From contig CALUKI010000032.1 of assembly GCA_944321175.1 (NCBI GenBank), positions 1 through 64,000 of the forward strand: a DNA stretch of 64,000 nucleotides. The letters are read 5' to 3'. Below are positions 25,200 to 34,185 of this stretch, piece after piece. The translations under genes and the position numbers were made by a program. Within the stretch, counting starts at the first letter, position 1; every line of letters begins with the position of its first letter. The notes under the pieces were generated by a model. The model was not told the origin of the DNA and made no database searches. It saw only the letters and a program-made list of their open reading frames with translations. The DNA is from an uncultured Alistipes sp. Its GTDB lineage: Bacteria > Bacteroidota > Bacteroidia > Bacteroidales > Rikenellaceae.

Positions 25200-26140
25200 A
25201 TTATTTGACTTAAACGATTATTCATAATTCATCTTTCTTCAACGGACGTAGTAGATGTCTATAGAGCCATTCCATTGGAGCCAATCGCGTGTTCTGAAAA
25301 CTCGTTCGACAGACATCCGCAAAATTATAGAAATATCCTGTCTTTAATATCTCGTTCAGCAGATACTTTCCATTTTCTCGTCTGGAGAATAAAGAATGCA
25401 CTTACTTTCCACCCCCCCCCTCGGTTATATATCAAAGCAACTGTACATCGTCCCACGCCGGCCTTTTGCAAAGTTGCCGTTACCGATTCATGGCTCTCCA
25501 TTGGAAGATTTAGGAGCAGGTCCATTATCTGCCTCGAACCAAGGCTTCCGTCGAACAGGAGGCGGTAAATGCATCAGTTATTGAACTACATGAAACTCTA
25601 TTGCTTATTCCTGCGGAAATCGCGAATCAGTTCGGAGAGATAGTATCCCTATTTCCATATCCTCAAACGCGTCCAGATGTGTATGTATCTCGCGAATATC
25701 ATTGGTCTGAGCCATACTCTGCAACAACCCAGCTACTTCCTTAAGACCATCCTCTATTCAATCTCCAATGTCGCCCGACTGGCGAAGCAAAATCAAGGTT
25801 GCGTTATACATTACCCCGGCAACTTGTCCCTTGATGCAGCTTTGTATCCTTTATTCACAAGTATCTCCTGTAACTCATATACTTATGATTCATTAACGTT
25901 GCGGTCCTGAATGCTTGATACTAATCCGAACCACTGTATTTTTTGTTTGATAGGCCGGTTTCCATGCCATTCCTGTGCTTGAAACTGTTGTTCGTCATGA
26001 AGGTCACACCCTCCAAAGCCTGCTTCTCGGTCATTTCATAGAGATACAGCCATTCTCTGCCTAAAGGTGTATGCGACAGACATACTGCCTCACCTATGGA
26101 TCCCCAACTCAGTCCGAATAACAATTATTTCCCTTTTCGA
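25200..26140 (-). pseudogene. Decayed gene remnants with a nine-G run
   Basis: About 940 bases inside the capsule operon without an intact gene. On the minus strand fragments that look once-coding can be read in different phases: RQSGDIGD and EDGLKEVAGLLQSMAQTNDI near 25,700-25,820, SELIRDFRRNKQ near 25,620, and YLYEMTEKQALEGVTFMTNN near 25,980-26,050. They are interrupted by stops and frameshifts. A run of nine G sits at 25,412-25,420. I do not recognise the original proteins. The pattern fits one or two capsule genes in decay. Confidence 0.45.
25412..25420 (-). repeat. Nine-G homopolymer in decayed gene DNA
   Basis: Nine consecutive G residues on the transcribed-gene (minus) strand, the same length as the three runs inside intact genes of this locus (29,582; 35,990; 39,368). 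In the local frame it reads Arg-Gly-Gly-Gly-Trp. It is prone to slippage. Confidence 0.85.
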
Positions 26141-27355
26141 TTAATCGAGGATACTCTTTATCACATCCACATATTTCTTCGTGTTCTTATCCTTTGTCAG
26201 GTACTTTTCAACATAGGCTCGCCCTTTGCGTCCCATCTCGTCACAACGAGCGGGATTCAGAGAAGCCGAAACGATTGCAGAAACCATTGCTTCTACATCG
26301 CCCGCAGGGGTAAAGATGCCGAAGCCTTCTGTGTCCAGCATGCGTTTCAGTTCGCCCTCGTCAAAGTTCGCCAATACAGGACGGGCGGTGGAAAGGATGC
26401 TCCATGTCTTTGACGGCATAGCGCTACCACCGAGTCCTGCCTTGCAACTCACAATGCAGAGATCCCCTAAACTGTACACATAAGACACTTTGTTGGATGG
26501 TTGCAGTGGAAACATTTTCATGTTCGATAGTCCTTCTTCCTCGATGCGGTTCTTCACATCATTCTCCAACCCCCCCGAACCAAATAACACAAACTCAATC
26601 CGAGAGTTTTCCTTAAGTCGAACAGCCGTATCAATGATCACATCGATATCCTGCGCATTACCAAGATTGCCTGCATACACAACTCGGAACTTTCCACGGT
26701 CTAATCCAAACTCCTCGTATAGAGGATTGTCCTCCTTATGTACAGGGACTACTGCATTCTCATCTACCCAATTATACACTACAGATATCTTGTTTTCGGG
26801 TAATCCTCTATCCAAAAGGCTCTTACGGCAATCTTCGCTGATGGTGATGATCTTGTCGCAATGTCGGTAGGTCACTTTCGAAACCCAGTTGCCTATCTTC
26901 CATAGCAGACTCCCTTTCTTGGTCAGTCCTGCGCCTACCAGTGAATCCGGGAAAAGATCCTGTGCATTATGTACCACGGGTTTCTTCCTGAACAGATGCA
27001 CAAGTATCAGTTTCAGCCCTTGAATGGGAGGCGTGCTATCCAAGTATATTACGTCATAGTCGCTCCAAAGCAACTTATGCGTATAGGCAATCTCGCAAAA
27101 GATATAGCGCAACGCTCTAAATATGGGGCTTTTACCCTCGCCATACATCGGAAAGCGATGGATATGTACTTTCCCTCCCATCTGATACTCATCCCTTTCC
27201 CACTCCGCATCTTTAGGTACGTTTCGTGTAGGCGTCGGCACATAGATGAGCGATTCAATGCCTTCTCGAGCCAAAGCTTCCGTCACATCATGCAAAACAA
27301 ACAAACCGGCACACTGTTCGGGATAATAGTATGAAAATGGAAATATTACTCGCAT
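26141..27355 (-). CDS. Family 4 glycosyltransferase, WbuB-like
   Basis: Retaining GT-B glycosyltransferase of 404 residues. The N-terminal domain has FSYYYPEQCAGLFVLHDVTEAL; the C-terminal domain carries RVVYAGNLGNAQDIDVIIDTA, a DLCIVSCKAGLGGSAMPSK sugar-nucleotide loop, then ARPVLANFDEGELKRML. The E-x7-E type end of GT4 is represented by GGSAMPSKTWSILSTARPVL. WbuB-type enzymes add L-FucNAc in capsule and O-antigen units, which agrees with the UDP-L-FucNAc genes at 47.5-51 kb. Donor is inferred, not proven. Overlaps the ATP-grasp gene by 10 bases. Confidence 0.85.
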   Translation of the reverse strand: MRVIFPFSYYYPEQCAGLFVLHDVTEALAREGIESLIYVPTPTRNVPKDAEWERDEYQMGGKVHIHRFPMYGEGKSPIFRALRYIFCEIAYTHKLLWSDYDVIYLDSTPPIQGLKLILVHLFRKKPVVHNAQDLFPDSLVGAGLTKKGSLLWKIGNWVSKVTYRHCDKIITISEDCRKSLLDRGLPENKISVVYNWVDENAVVPVHKEDNPLYEEFGLDRGKFRVVYAGNLGNAQDIDVIIDTAVRLKENSRIEFVLFGSGGLENDVKNRIEEEGLSNMKMFPLQPSNKVSYVYSLGDLCIVSCKAGLGGSAMPSKTWSILSTARPVLANFDEGELKRMLDTEGFGIFTPAGDVEAMVSAIVSASLNPARCDEMGRKGRAYVEKYLTKDKNTKKYVDVIKSILD

Positions 27356-28548
27356 ATAGTCTCCATTCTTACTTCTTCAATCAAATGTTCGGCTAATGCA
27401 ATAGCTTTCTGTGGCGTTTCTTCTGTCACTATCACATGGCCACTTCGGCACAAGCTACTCGTCACCTCTGGTATCACATCTCCTTTCTTAGGATAAATTT
27501 CCCACATATACACGCGAGAGTCATCCAGCAACTCCGTGTTCGAAATATTGACCAATTTTCCCGGCTTAGGGCAGAAATAGCGAATGCAAACGCTATGCTT
27601 CTCCTCTGTTGGGGCCAAGCAAGGCTTCACTCCAAGGGCGCAATTGATAGCCGCAGCCACCATATCTACGCCAGTACTCAAGTGTGTCAGTTCAGTTGAG
27701 ATAAAGTCACCACCCAATCGGGCGCCAACCTCCATCAGGTATGCCTTACCATTTTGAAGTTTTGCTTCGGCATGACAAGCGCAGTTGTTCACACCTAATG
27801 CCTTCACGCCAGCAACAGCAGCCGCTTTCAGTTTTGCCACATCAGTTTCCGAAAAGCACGAGGGCTGGTTATGCCCCAACTCTACAAAGTGAGGAGCCTC
27901 GGTGGTTTTTTTGTCAGTAACGGCCAGTACATTCACTTTACCGTCCCACACAATAATTTCAACCGAGAACTCAGGACCTTCAATGAACTGCTCTAACATG
28001 ACTGTATGGTCACGACTTTCGCCCTTAGCAATTTCAAATAGCTCCGCGAATTCATCCCTCTTGATATCTGTTGAAATCTTAGCAATACCACGAGAACCCG
28101 AGTTACGGCTTGGTTTTAGGATACAAGCACCTTCAAAGTCCGTACAGAATGTGTCCCAGGCAGCTTCTTCATTCTCGAAACACATACTCTTTGGAGAAGG
28201 TGCATTCCCTTTTTCAAATGCCTCACGCATCAAATGTTTGTTTGTTGTACGAATTGCCTGTTCCTTGGTAATTCCAGACAGGTTCAACTCCTCATTGAGT
28301 CGTCCCATTACATTCATACTTACCTCCGAACAAGGATGAATCACGCCGTCAATATATTCCTCACGCGCCACATTAAGCATATCTTCCTCGCTGGTGATAT
28401 TCACCACAACAGCCTTGTCTGCATATTGCAACCCAACTGCATTTGGATCGCCATCGGCTGCAATCACATATATACCCATTTCTCTGGCCTTTTTGATGAC
28501 AGGCATTTGCAAAATACCTGCGGCCAATACCAATAGTCTTTTTTGCAT
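27346..28548 (-). CDS. ATP-grasp ligase, capsule-linked
   Basis: A 400-residue ATP-grasp enzyme (carboxylate-amine or similar ligase). The pre-ATP-grasp Rossmann part starts KRLLVLAAGILQMPVIKKAR, then the ATP-grasp core: ACILKPSRNSGSRGIAKIS (phosphate-loop), DHTVMLEQFIEGPEFSVEII, CHAEAKLQNGKAYLMEVGARLGGD with the Mg-binding E and GARLGGD. This matches ATP-grasp proteins encoded in polysaccharide loci, which may attach an amino acid or acyl group to an amino sugar. It sits between the G9-containing aminotransferase-like gene and the WbuB-like glycosyltransferase and overlaps the latter by 10 bases. Exact substrate is unknown. Confidence 0.8.
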   Translation of the reverse strand: MQKRLLVLAAGILQMPVIKKAREMGIYVIAADGDPNAVGLQYADKAVVVNITSEEDMLNVAREEYIDGVIHPCSEVSMNVMGRLNEELNLSGITKEQAIRTTNKHLMREAFEKGNAPSPKSMCFENEEAAWDTFCTDFEGACILKPSRNSGSRGIAKISTDIKRDEFAELFEIAKGESRDHTVMLEQFIEGPEFSVEIIVWDGKVNVLAVTDKKTTEAPHFVELGHNQPSCFSETDVAKLKAAAVAGVKALGVNNCACHAEAKLQNGKAYLMEVGARLGGDFISTELTHLSTGVDMVAAAINCALGVKPCLAPTEEKHSVCIRYFCPKPGKLVNISNTELLDDSRVYMWEIYPKKGDVIPEVTSSLCRSGHVIVTEETPQKAIALAEHLIEEVRMETICE

Positions 28549-28581
28549 ATTTTGTTCTTGAAATCTTTAATCTTTTGTCTC

Positions 28582-29652
28582 TTAGACTCCGATTACATCA
28601 CATATGATGCCTGCCATATCCTCGATGTCATCCCATGAGTATCGTTGATCAATAGGTACACTCAGCATTCGAGCACCCATCATCTTCGATACGCTACATA
28701 CCTGCTGAGCATCTTCGCATATAGGCCACAAGAGCTGAGTATAAACACCTCGTTTTGCCAAGGCAATTTGTATCTCGTCGCGATTATCTACAAGAATAGG
28801 CAATGAGAATGGAGCACCCTCCATGCATCGTTCCAATCCCGGCACCATTTCCACCTTGCCGTTCAACAACGTCCACAGGTGACGCATATTTTCCTTACGG
28901 GCATAGGCTATCTCCGCTCCATTCACTTGAGCCAGTTGCTTTCTTGCACGATCTGAGATAGGACGAACGACCGAAAACTCGTTTATGATTCCTTCACATT
29001 CTCGTATTGTTCTTAAGAATTCCCCTTTTTTCTCCTGGTTTTTGCTATAAATGTAGCGAAATTTTTCCATTTGTGCCACAAAGCGCTTGTCCGCAAAATT
29101 CCTCTGCTCTTCTTGTATATATTGGGTAGGCAAAGACTCTTTACTTAATATCACCGAACCATCGCACACCCCTATAGACTTGCGAATACTTGACACATAA
29201 ATGTCAATATCCGGATTGTGGATCAACTTGAGCGAGAAAGTACAATGGCTGAAGTCTTCAATGATTCTGATGCCTTCATCGTTTTTTTTAACAATAGAGA
29301 CAGCTTCATTTGTCGGAGCACTACCATAAAAGTTCATTGTCAATACGGCCTGTGGCTTCTCTCTCTCGATCAGCAGTTTCAGATAATCCGTATCGACCGT
29401 TAAATCTTCCTTCAAACGATAATACACCACCTTCCAGCCCACCCTCTCAAACGGGGCACTCATCGACCAACAACAGTAGGCAGGAAAGAGTATCGTTTTC
29501 TCTTTTTCTGTAGAAATAGTTATTGCAGCCAGCAGTAAAGCCTCACGGCCACTTCTCAGAAATAATACCTCTCGGCCATAACCCCCCCCCATCGAGTCAA
29601 AGTAGCCGTCTGGGAGCACAATGGCCGGATGCTCACTACCATATTCTCGCAT
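28582..29652 (-). CDS. DegT-family-like PLP protein with a nine-G run
   Basis: A 356-residue fold-type I PLP enzyme. Visible: REVLFLRSGREALLLAAITI (cofactor-binding helix), AYCCWSMSAPFERVGWKVVY, IIEDFSHCTFSL with the PLP Asp, and SSIRKSIGVCDG with the Lys. It lacks several motifs of WecE-like aminotransferases, so it may act on an unusual substrate. A run of nine G (29,582-29,590) encodes Gly22-24 near the N-terminus, where loss or gain of one base would abolish the protein. The present phase is in frame. Ends 33 bases before the ATP-grasp gene. Confidence 0.75.
   Translation of the reverse strand: MREYGSEHPAIVLPDGYFDSMGGGYGREVLFLRSGREALLLAAITISTEKEKTILFPAYCCWSMSAPFERVGWKVVYYRLKEDLTVDTDYLKLLIEREKPQAVLTMNFYGSAPTNEAVSIVKKNDEGIRIIEDFSHCTFSLKLIHNPDIDIYVSSIRKSIGVCDGSVILSKESLPTQYIQEEQRNFADKRFVAQMEKFRYIYSKNQEKKGEFLRTIRECEGIINEFSVVRPISDRARKQLAQVNGAEIAYARKENMRHLWTLLNGKVEMVPGLERCMEGAPFSLPILVDNRDEIQIALAKRGVYTQLLWPICEDAQQVCSVSKMMGARMLSVPIDQRYSWDDIEDMAGIICDVIGV
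29582..29590 (-). repeat. Nine-G tract inside the PLP-enzyme gene
   Basis: The nine G residues on the coding strand follow ATG and encode Met-Gly-Gly-Gly at residues 21-24 of the 356-residue protein. Slippage by one would stop translation early. It is one of four equal-length runs in the capsule locus. Confidence 0.9.
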
Positions 29653-29658
29653 AATAGA

Positions 29659-30252
29659 CTATTTTCTTGTTACATATACATTCTCACGGAACAATACCGT
29701 CTTAATGGTTTTTACGATTATCTTCATATCAAGAGCAAAACAGATGTTTTTTGCGTAATATACGTCATTGTCAATTTTTCCTTGTGCATCGACACTATTG
29801 CGATAATACGCCTGATTATAGCCTGTGATTCCGGGACGCACATTCAGAAAGACCTTCTCATCGTCCTTATACTTGTCCAACCAGTCCAGCGGATCGGGAC
29901 GGGGGCCAATCAAACTCATATCACCCTTCAGTACGTTCAAAATCTGAGGGATTTCATCGAGACTGGTCTTACGAATAAAGCGGCCAAGCTTTGTTACGCG
30001 TGGATCGTCATCCCCATTGTAGGTAGAACCATCCTTCAATCGAATATCGGGTGCATTCACCTTCATAGAGCGAAACTTATGCATGAGAAAAGGCTTGCCA
30101 TATCGTCCCAGTCGTTTCCCTGAATAGAACATTGGCCCCTTATCCATGAAGAAATAGAAAGGAGCTAATACAATACAAACTGCACAGAAGAAAGGCAGTG
30201 CGCACAACACTACCAGTAAGTCAAGAACTCTCTTGAAGAAATGTACATACAT
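29659..30252 (-). CDS. Initiating polyprenyl-phosphate sugar-1-phosphate transferase (PglC-type)
   Basis: Starts glycan assembly by placing the first sugar phosphate on undecaprenyl phosphate in the inner membrane. The 197-residue monotopic form has a single re-entrant N-terminal hydrophobic segment (LLVVLCALPFFCAVCIVLAPFYF), then MHKFRSM, a TKLGRFIRKTSLDEIPQ block, LNVLKGDMSLIGPRP and an acidic middle. Length and motifs fit the small PglC/WcaJ-C class that favours UDP-diNAcBac or hexose-1-P donors. It follows a 1.2-kb region of decayed DNA upstream in the operon and lies 6 bases before the PLP-enzyme gene. Confidence 0.9.
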   Translation of the reverse strand: MYVHFFKRVLDLLVVLCALPFFCAVCIVLAPFYFFMDKGPMFYSGKRLGRYGKPFLMHKFRSMKVNAPDIRLKDGSTYNGDDDPRVTKLGRFIRKTSLDEIPQILNVLKGDMSLIGPRPDPLDWLDKYKDDEKVFLNVRPGITGYNQAYYRNSVDAQGKIDNDVYYAKNICFALDMKIIVKTIKTVLFRENVYVTRK

Positions 30253-31520
30253 ATTGACTATTTATTATTTAATTTGTATTTGCAAAGGGCCATTTCTAAT
30301 ATTATCAGCACTTTCTGTGAATCATTTTTTCAAAGCATATCACAAGACGTATTTGATTTTCCTATCTCAGATGAGGTATAGTAACCGGATGCAGGCCCAT
30401 CATAATAGTCTCTCTCACCCCTGGCAGTTTCTCGCTGCTTGAGGGAGTAGGTAAAACCGTCTTCTCATCCTCATAACAAAAATCACTCAGACATCAATTA
30501 CAGAACTTCTCTGCATCATCTATAGGCAGTTTCGCTCCTGTATAGAACGGAACCCATCGGCACAGGAGTATAACAGCCTGAATGCGGTTCATGCCATTTG
30601 CCAGACATTTTCTGCGCTCCACGCATATTCGTCATGTATCTCACGCAAATACTGTTCTGTGCCTTCAATGGAAGTCTCAGTTACCAACTGACCAAGAAGA
30701 GGTGGCGAAAGACGTGTTAGCAGAACTTCATCACTGTTTTGCGTACCGGCTCATTCTTTGTAATGAAGACCCCAATACGGATGTCGTACTCTGAGTAACG
30801 CTTCGGTACAAAGTCAATCAGCACCACATGCTGCTCAATGCCTTCTATGTGCATAGCCGAGATAAGGAACTATTGAATAATCTATGTCTGGATAATAGTC
30901 TTCTATCTTTTTGATTGTATTCAAATCATTCAAAGTAAAATGAACGTATTCTGCATTCTGGCTTTGGCGAGATCTTTTCCTGACCCCCACTATCTTATTA
31001 TTTGTATATAGCTATTTCGTTGACAGTCTGGAAATGAAACTCCGGAATTGCAGAGTGGGCCTTGTAGAATAAAAGCTTTTGCACAATATTTTCTCCAATT
31101 TCGTATATGGGTCTCAAATCAGTCTTTCCATCGATTTCGACAAAAGGAGCTTAAACTCCAGTACAACATGCTCAGCTCGATCTTGTATCAGGATTTACAA
31201 CTCTGTTTCCGGATGGTATGTCAAAAGTTAATTCACACTGCCCTTTGCATCAGAAATCTTTCAGTTATCCGAAGTTTTACTTGCCTGATAAAGATATTTC
31301 AACAAATGAGTCTTTCCAGTTTCACGGCTAATGCTATCAATTTGGTAATCCGGTCAATAAAAAAGAACTATACTTTCGTAATTCTTTCTTACAATACAAT
31401 AATACCCATAGGTATCCATATACAGATTATAACTATTTCCATTATATGGTATTGTGTCACAAGCACCTGAATGCCTATGAGCAATCAGGAAGATATTCTG
31501 CTTGCGTGAGCAACTTTTCA
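30253..31520. other. Decayed region, including a possible ATPase remnant
   Basis: About 1.3 kb of the capsule locus without an intact gene. On the minus strand, phase-shifted pieces look coding: ISRETGKTHLLKYLYQASKT (31,260-31,350, P-loop-like), VLEFKLLLSKSMERLI (near 31,130-31,160), NAEYVHFTLNDLNTIKKIED (30,895-30,960) and EGIEQHVVLIDFVPKRYSES (30,800-30,850). They could stem from an AAA ATPase of the DUF4143 sort inserted into the locus, plus others. None is intact. I see no transposase. Confidence 0.45.
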
Positions 31521-32168
31521 TTATTGCAATAACTCCTCCAGTTCCTCGACAGTCACGCTTCCCTTTTGAAACAACCCGATGTGTTTCTTTAGCAACTCCT
31601 CCGGCAGATCCCACCAATGGAGTTCTTCCAGTTTTGCTATCACATCTTCAGGAAAACGATAGCGGATAATCTTAGCAGGAACACCGCCGACTATAGCATA
31701 AGAGGGAACATCTTTCACCACCACTGCTCCAGCCCCAATAACCGCACCATTGCCAATAGTCACACCTCCATTGATAAGCACATGCGATCCGACCCACACA
31801 TCATTGCCTAAAACTGTGCGCTTCTCTTCTGCTGCATGAACATCTTGAGCTACCCATTGAGACTTGGTGCCATTGACAGCCTCAGTGAAGATAGGCGATG
31901 TGGAGAGCATATCCAACTTGTGTCCCCCCATACCGATGCGGCAATGGTCTGCAATGGAGCAGAATTTACCAATGTCTGCGCATTCTACATCGGTGTCATT
32001 ACCGATGTATGAGTATGCGCCAATGGTTGAGAACTTCACCTTTGCCTTTCGATAGATAGCAACTGTTGGATGTATCTCATTGTCTGCTGACACAAAACTG
32101 AGGATTGAAATGCGAGGATTGATAAGGTTCTTGATGACGCCTTTTATGAAATGAAATTTTGAAAACAT
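31521..32168 (-). CDS. Left-handed beta-helix O-acetyltransferase (CatB/Vat-like)
   Basis: A 215-residue acyl-CoA-dependent acetyltransferase of the xenobiotic/hexapeptide type. Hexapeptide repeats appear as [20 protein letters not shown], then [17 protein letters not shown] with the usual catalytic-region His, and [20 protein letters not shown] followed by [19 protein letters not shown]. The family-specific [14 protein letters not shown] end is present. In this locus it probably O-acetylates a sugar of the repeat unit. It is 8 bases downstream of the GT42-like gene. Confidence 0.85.
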   Translation of the reverse strand: MFSKFHFIKGVIKNLINPRISILSFVSADNEIHPTVAIYRKAKVKFSTIGAYSYIGNDTDVECADIGKFCSIADHCRIGMGGHKLDMLSTSPIFTEAVNGTKSQWVAQDVHAAEEKRTVLGNDVWVGSHVLINGGVTIGNGAVIGAGAVVVKDVPSYAIVGGVPAKIIRYRFPEDVIAKLEELHWWDLPEELLKKHIGLFQKGSVTVEELEELLQ

Positions 32169-32176
32169 AGTCCAGC

Positions 32177-32995
32177 TTAGTATCTATATAACGATTCATT
32201 CACATTCATAGGATATGCATCAATCAGCGATCCTCGGGTTGAGTTGATGATCTCTACACCCAATGTTCTGGCATATTCGGCCAACCGAACATGAACGGAT
32301 GCATCGAAGCAATAGCAGAAGAGTTCGAAGTCAAGAGATATTCTTCTGGCAGACTTGTTCTCTTTACCGCCATCGTAGCAATGTATCTCATGGGGAAAAG
32401 CAAATGAGTTGAAGTCACAACCTAAAAGGATTATCTTCTTATATCCAGCACCTATGGCAAATGCAATGGCCACACAAACGACATTGCCAAAAGCGGGCAT
32501 TACCTTTGTCAGTTCAAACTTTTTAGGGCCGATGTAGAAGCCGTTGTACATAGCAAGGAAAGTCTTCTTACAATCCAGATTGATCAAGTCGGGGTTGACA
32601 TTCAGGAATGAGGTGTTCCAGATAAAGATGGTATCCTTCTTATACATCTCAACGGCTTTTTTGAAAGCCTCAATATGCTTGGGCTTCATGAACCCGGCGT
32701 CTGCCATCATATAATATGTAGGTCTCAATTTTGTCTTCTCTGCCATCTTAAAAAAATGATTCACAACCAAGGTGTCGGCATCTTTGTCTATCAATCCGTC
32801 AAGATCTACATCTGCCAATGAAGGCCCAAGGCCACAGATATAGATGGTATCGTGTTTGCGATTCGCAATGATCTCCTCGTTCTTCTTGAGTAGTTCCTTG
32901 GTCTTGCTTAACAATGGAAGACGGAGTAGGTATTTAATTTTTCCACCAGCATTGATAATTTGCAAGTTGAGGCGATATAAACTTCTAAAATCCAT
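32177..32995 (-). CDS. GT42/DUF115-like protein, candidate legionaminosyltransferase
   Basis: A 272-residue soluble protein. [14 protein letters not shown] (51-64) is a Rossmann-type nucleotide-binding start with VVNHFFK, and later [20 protein letters not shown] then [10 protein letters not shown]. This order (G-x-G-P-S-L ... VN-x-F ... C-VAIA-x-G-YK-I-LxG-DF) recalls Campylobacter CstII-type sialyltransferases of family GT42 and related DUF115 proteins. Since the locus makes CMP-legionaminic acid, a sialic-acid-like transferase is required and this is the best candidate. The assignment is by pattern, not by a search. It lies 3 bases from the upstream glycosyltransferase stop. Confidence 0.5.
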   Translation of the reverse strand: MDFRSLYRLNLQIINAGGKIKYLLRLPLLSKTKELLKKNEEIIANRKHDTIYICGLGPSLADVDLDGLIDKDADTLVVNHFFKMAEKTKLRPTYYMMADAGFMKPKHIEAFKKAVEMYKKDTIFIWNTSFLNVNPDLINLDCKKTFLAMYNGFYIGPKKFELTKVMPAFGNVVCVAIAFAIGAGYKKIILLGCDFNSFAFPHEIHCYDGGKENKSARRISLDFELFCYCFDASVHVRLAEYARTLGVEIINSTRGSLIDAYPMNVNESLYRY

Positions 32996-32998
32996 TGT

Positions 32999-34174
32999 TC
33001 AGTCTTTAATTAATGACGCATATAGTGTTACATATTCCTTGGCGATATTATCCCAAGTATAGGAGATGATAGAATCAGAAACGGCTTTTCTGTTCCACGT
33101 TCTTCCCTGTAGCGAAGGCAATACGGCCTCGATAGCCTTTGAACTGCTATCTGCAATGCGGATGGCATTTCTCTCGTTAAGAATATTACCTTCTTGAGCC
33201 AATGGTAGGTGCTGAGGAATGATGACCGGTACTCCACAAGCAATAGCTTCGAGATAAACCAAACCAAAACCCTCAGAGGAACTTGGCAGAATCATGTAGT
33301 CACATTCGGCAAGTATTTCACGAATCTCTGTAGGTGTCTTCACCCCCAGCCACTTGAAGTCCAACCCTTTGGCTTTCTCTTCAAGCATAGTCTTGTCGTT
33401 TCCTGAGATATGGCCGATGCACAAGTAACGATAATCGCATCCGCTATTCTTCAACGCATCGATGACCCTATCTTGCCCTTTTCGATCAGAATAGGAAGCA
33501 ATAGTACATAGGGTAAGTTTCTTATTATTCTTTTCTGTCAGATAGAATGCCTTATCATCATAGGCATTAAGTATTATCTTAACAGGAGGAACAATATCTC
33601 CATACTCTGTTCTAAATATGTTTTCTAACAAAGAAGCTATGAGACAAAGCAGGTCAATCCGCTGTGACTTCATTAGGGATGCTTCCAACTTAGCATAGGT
33701 CTGGTGGTTAACGATATTCGCATCATCTCCCACATTACCATGGAGTGTAACAATTACTTTTACATTATTGGAGATAAGCGGCAAGTAAAAAAAAGATTTG
33801 GCTCCATGAAGATGCAGCACTTGTGGTTGCACCTTCCGTATAGCATAATCAAGCAGCAGACTCTTGAAGAATAATGCAGGTACGGATACTAATGACGGAT
33901 ACTTGGCTTTACAACCAAGTGTATTGAGTAAAATTTTTGCTCCAATCATAGGATGCATTAGAGCATATTTTATCAATATCCCTTTCGTCCAGCCCATGAT
34001 AGTGAGTTCATCCTTATGTAATTTAGGCACAAACACATCCATGGCAGCCAAAGTCATCTCCATGCCATCCTGCTTTGCTACATGATAAGCCAATTGGTAG
34101 ATGACATTAGCCAAGCCGCTGCTTTGCCGACCTCCGATATTAGAGGGGATATAGCCCAAAGATAAGATTTTCAT
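32999..34174 (-). CDS. Family 4 glycosyltransferase
   Basis: The longest frame begins at 34336, but its first 54 residues overlap the flippase gene; the ATG at 34174 (MKILSLGYIPSNIGGRQSSG) is preferred and gives 391 residues. Features: N-terminal VIYQLAYHVA, LHLHGAKSFFYLP, VIVTLHGNVGDDANI, C-terminal SDRKGQDRVIDALKNS, YMILPSSSEGFGLVYLEAIA (GT4 E-x7-E) and CGVPVIIP. A retaining GT-B transferase building the repeat unit; donor unknown. It starts 12 bases after the flippase gene. Confidence 0.9.
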   Translation of the reverse strand: MKILSLGYIPSNIGGRQSSGLANVIYQLAYHVAKQDGMEMTLAAMDVFVPKLHKDELTIMGWTKGILIKYALMHPMIGAKILLNTLGCKAKYPSLVSVPALFFKSLLLDYAIRKVQPQVLHLHGAKSFFYLPLISNNVKVIVTLHGNVGDDANIVNHQTYAKLEASLMKSQRIDLLCLIASLLENIFRTEYGDIVPPVKIILNAYDDKAFYLTEKNNKKLTLCTIASYSDRKGQDRVIDALKNSGCDYRYLCIGHISGNDKTMLEEKAKGLDFKWLGVKTPTEIREILAECDYMILPSSSEGFGLVYLEAIACGVPVIIPQHLPLAQEGNILNERNAIRIADSSSKAIEAVLPSLQGRTWNRKAVSDSIISYTWDNIAKEYVTLYASLIKD

Positions 34175-34185
34175 ATTTTTCGATA

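Noticed and set aside
33781..33800. A8 and T8 runs in capsule genes (near 29,282, 33,786, 34,390, 38,170) as phase-variable tracts
   Set aside because: Runs of eight A/T are common in such A/T-rich DNA and no frame is broken; only the nine-G runs stand out.
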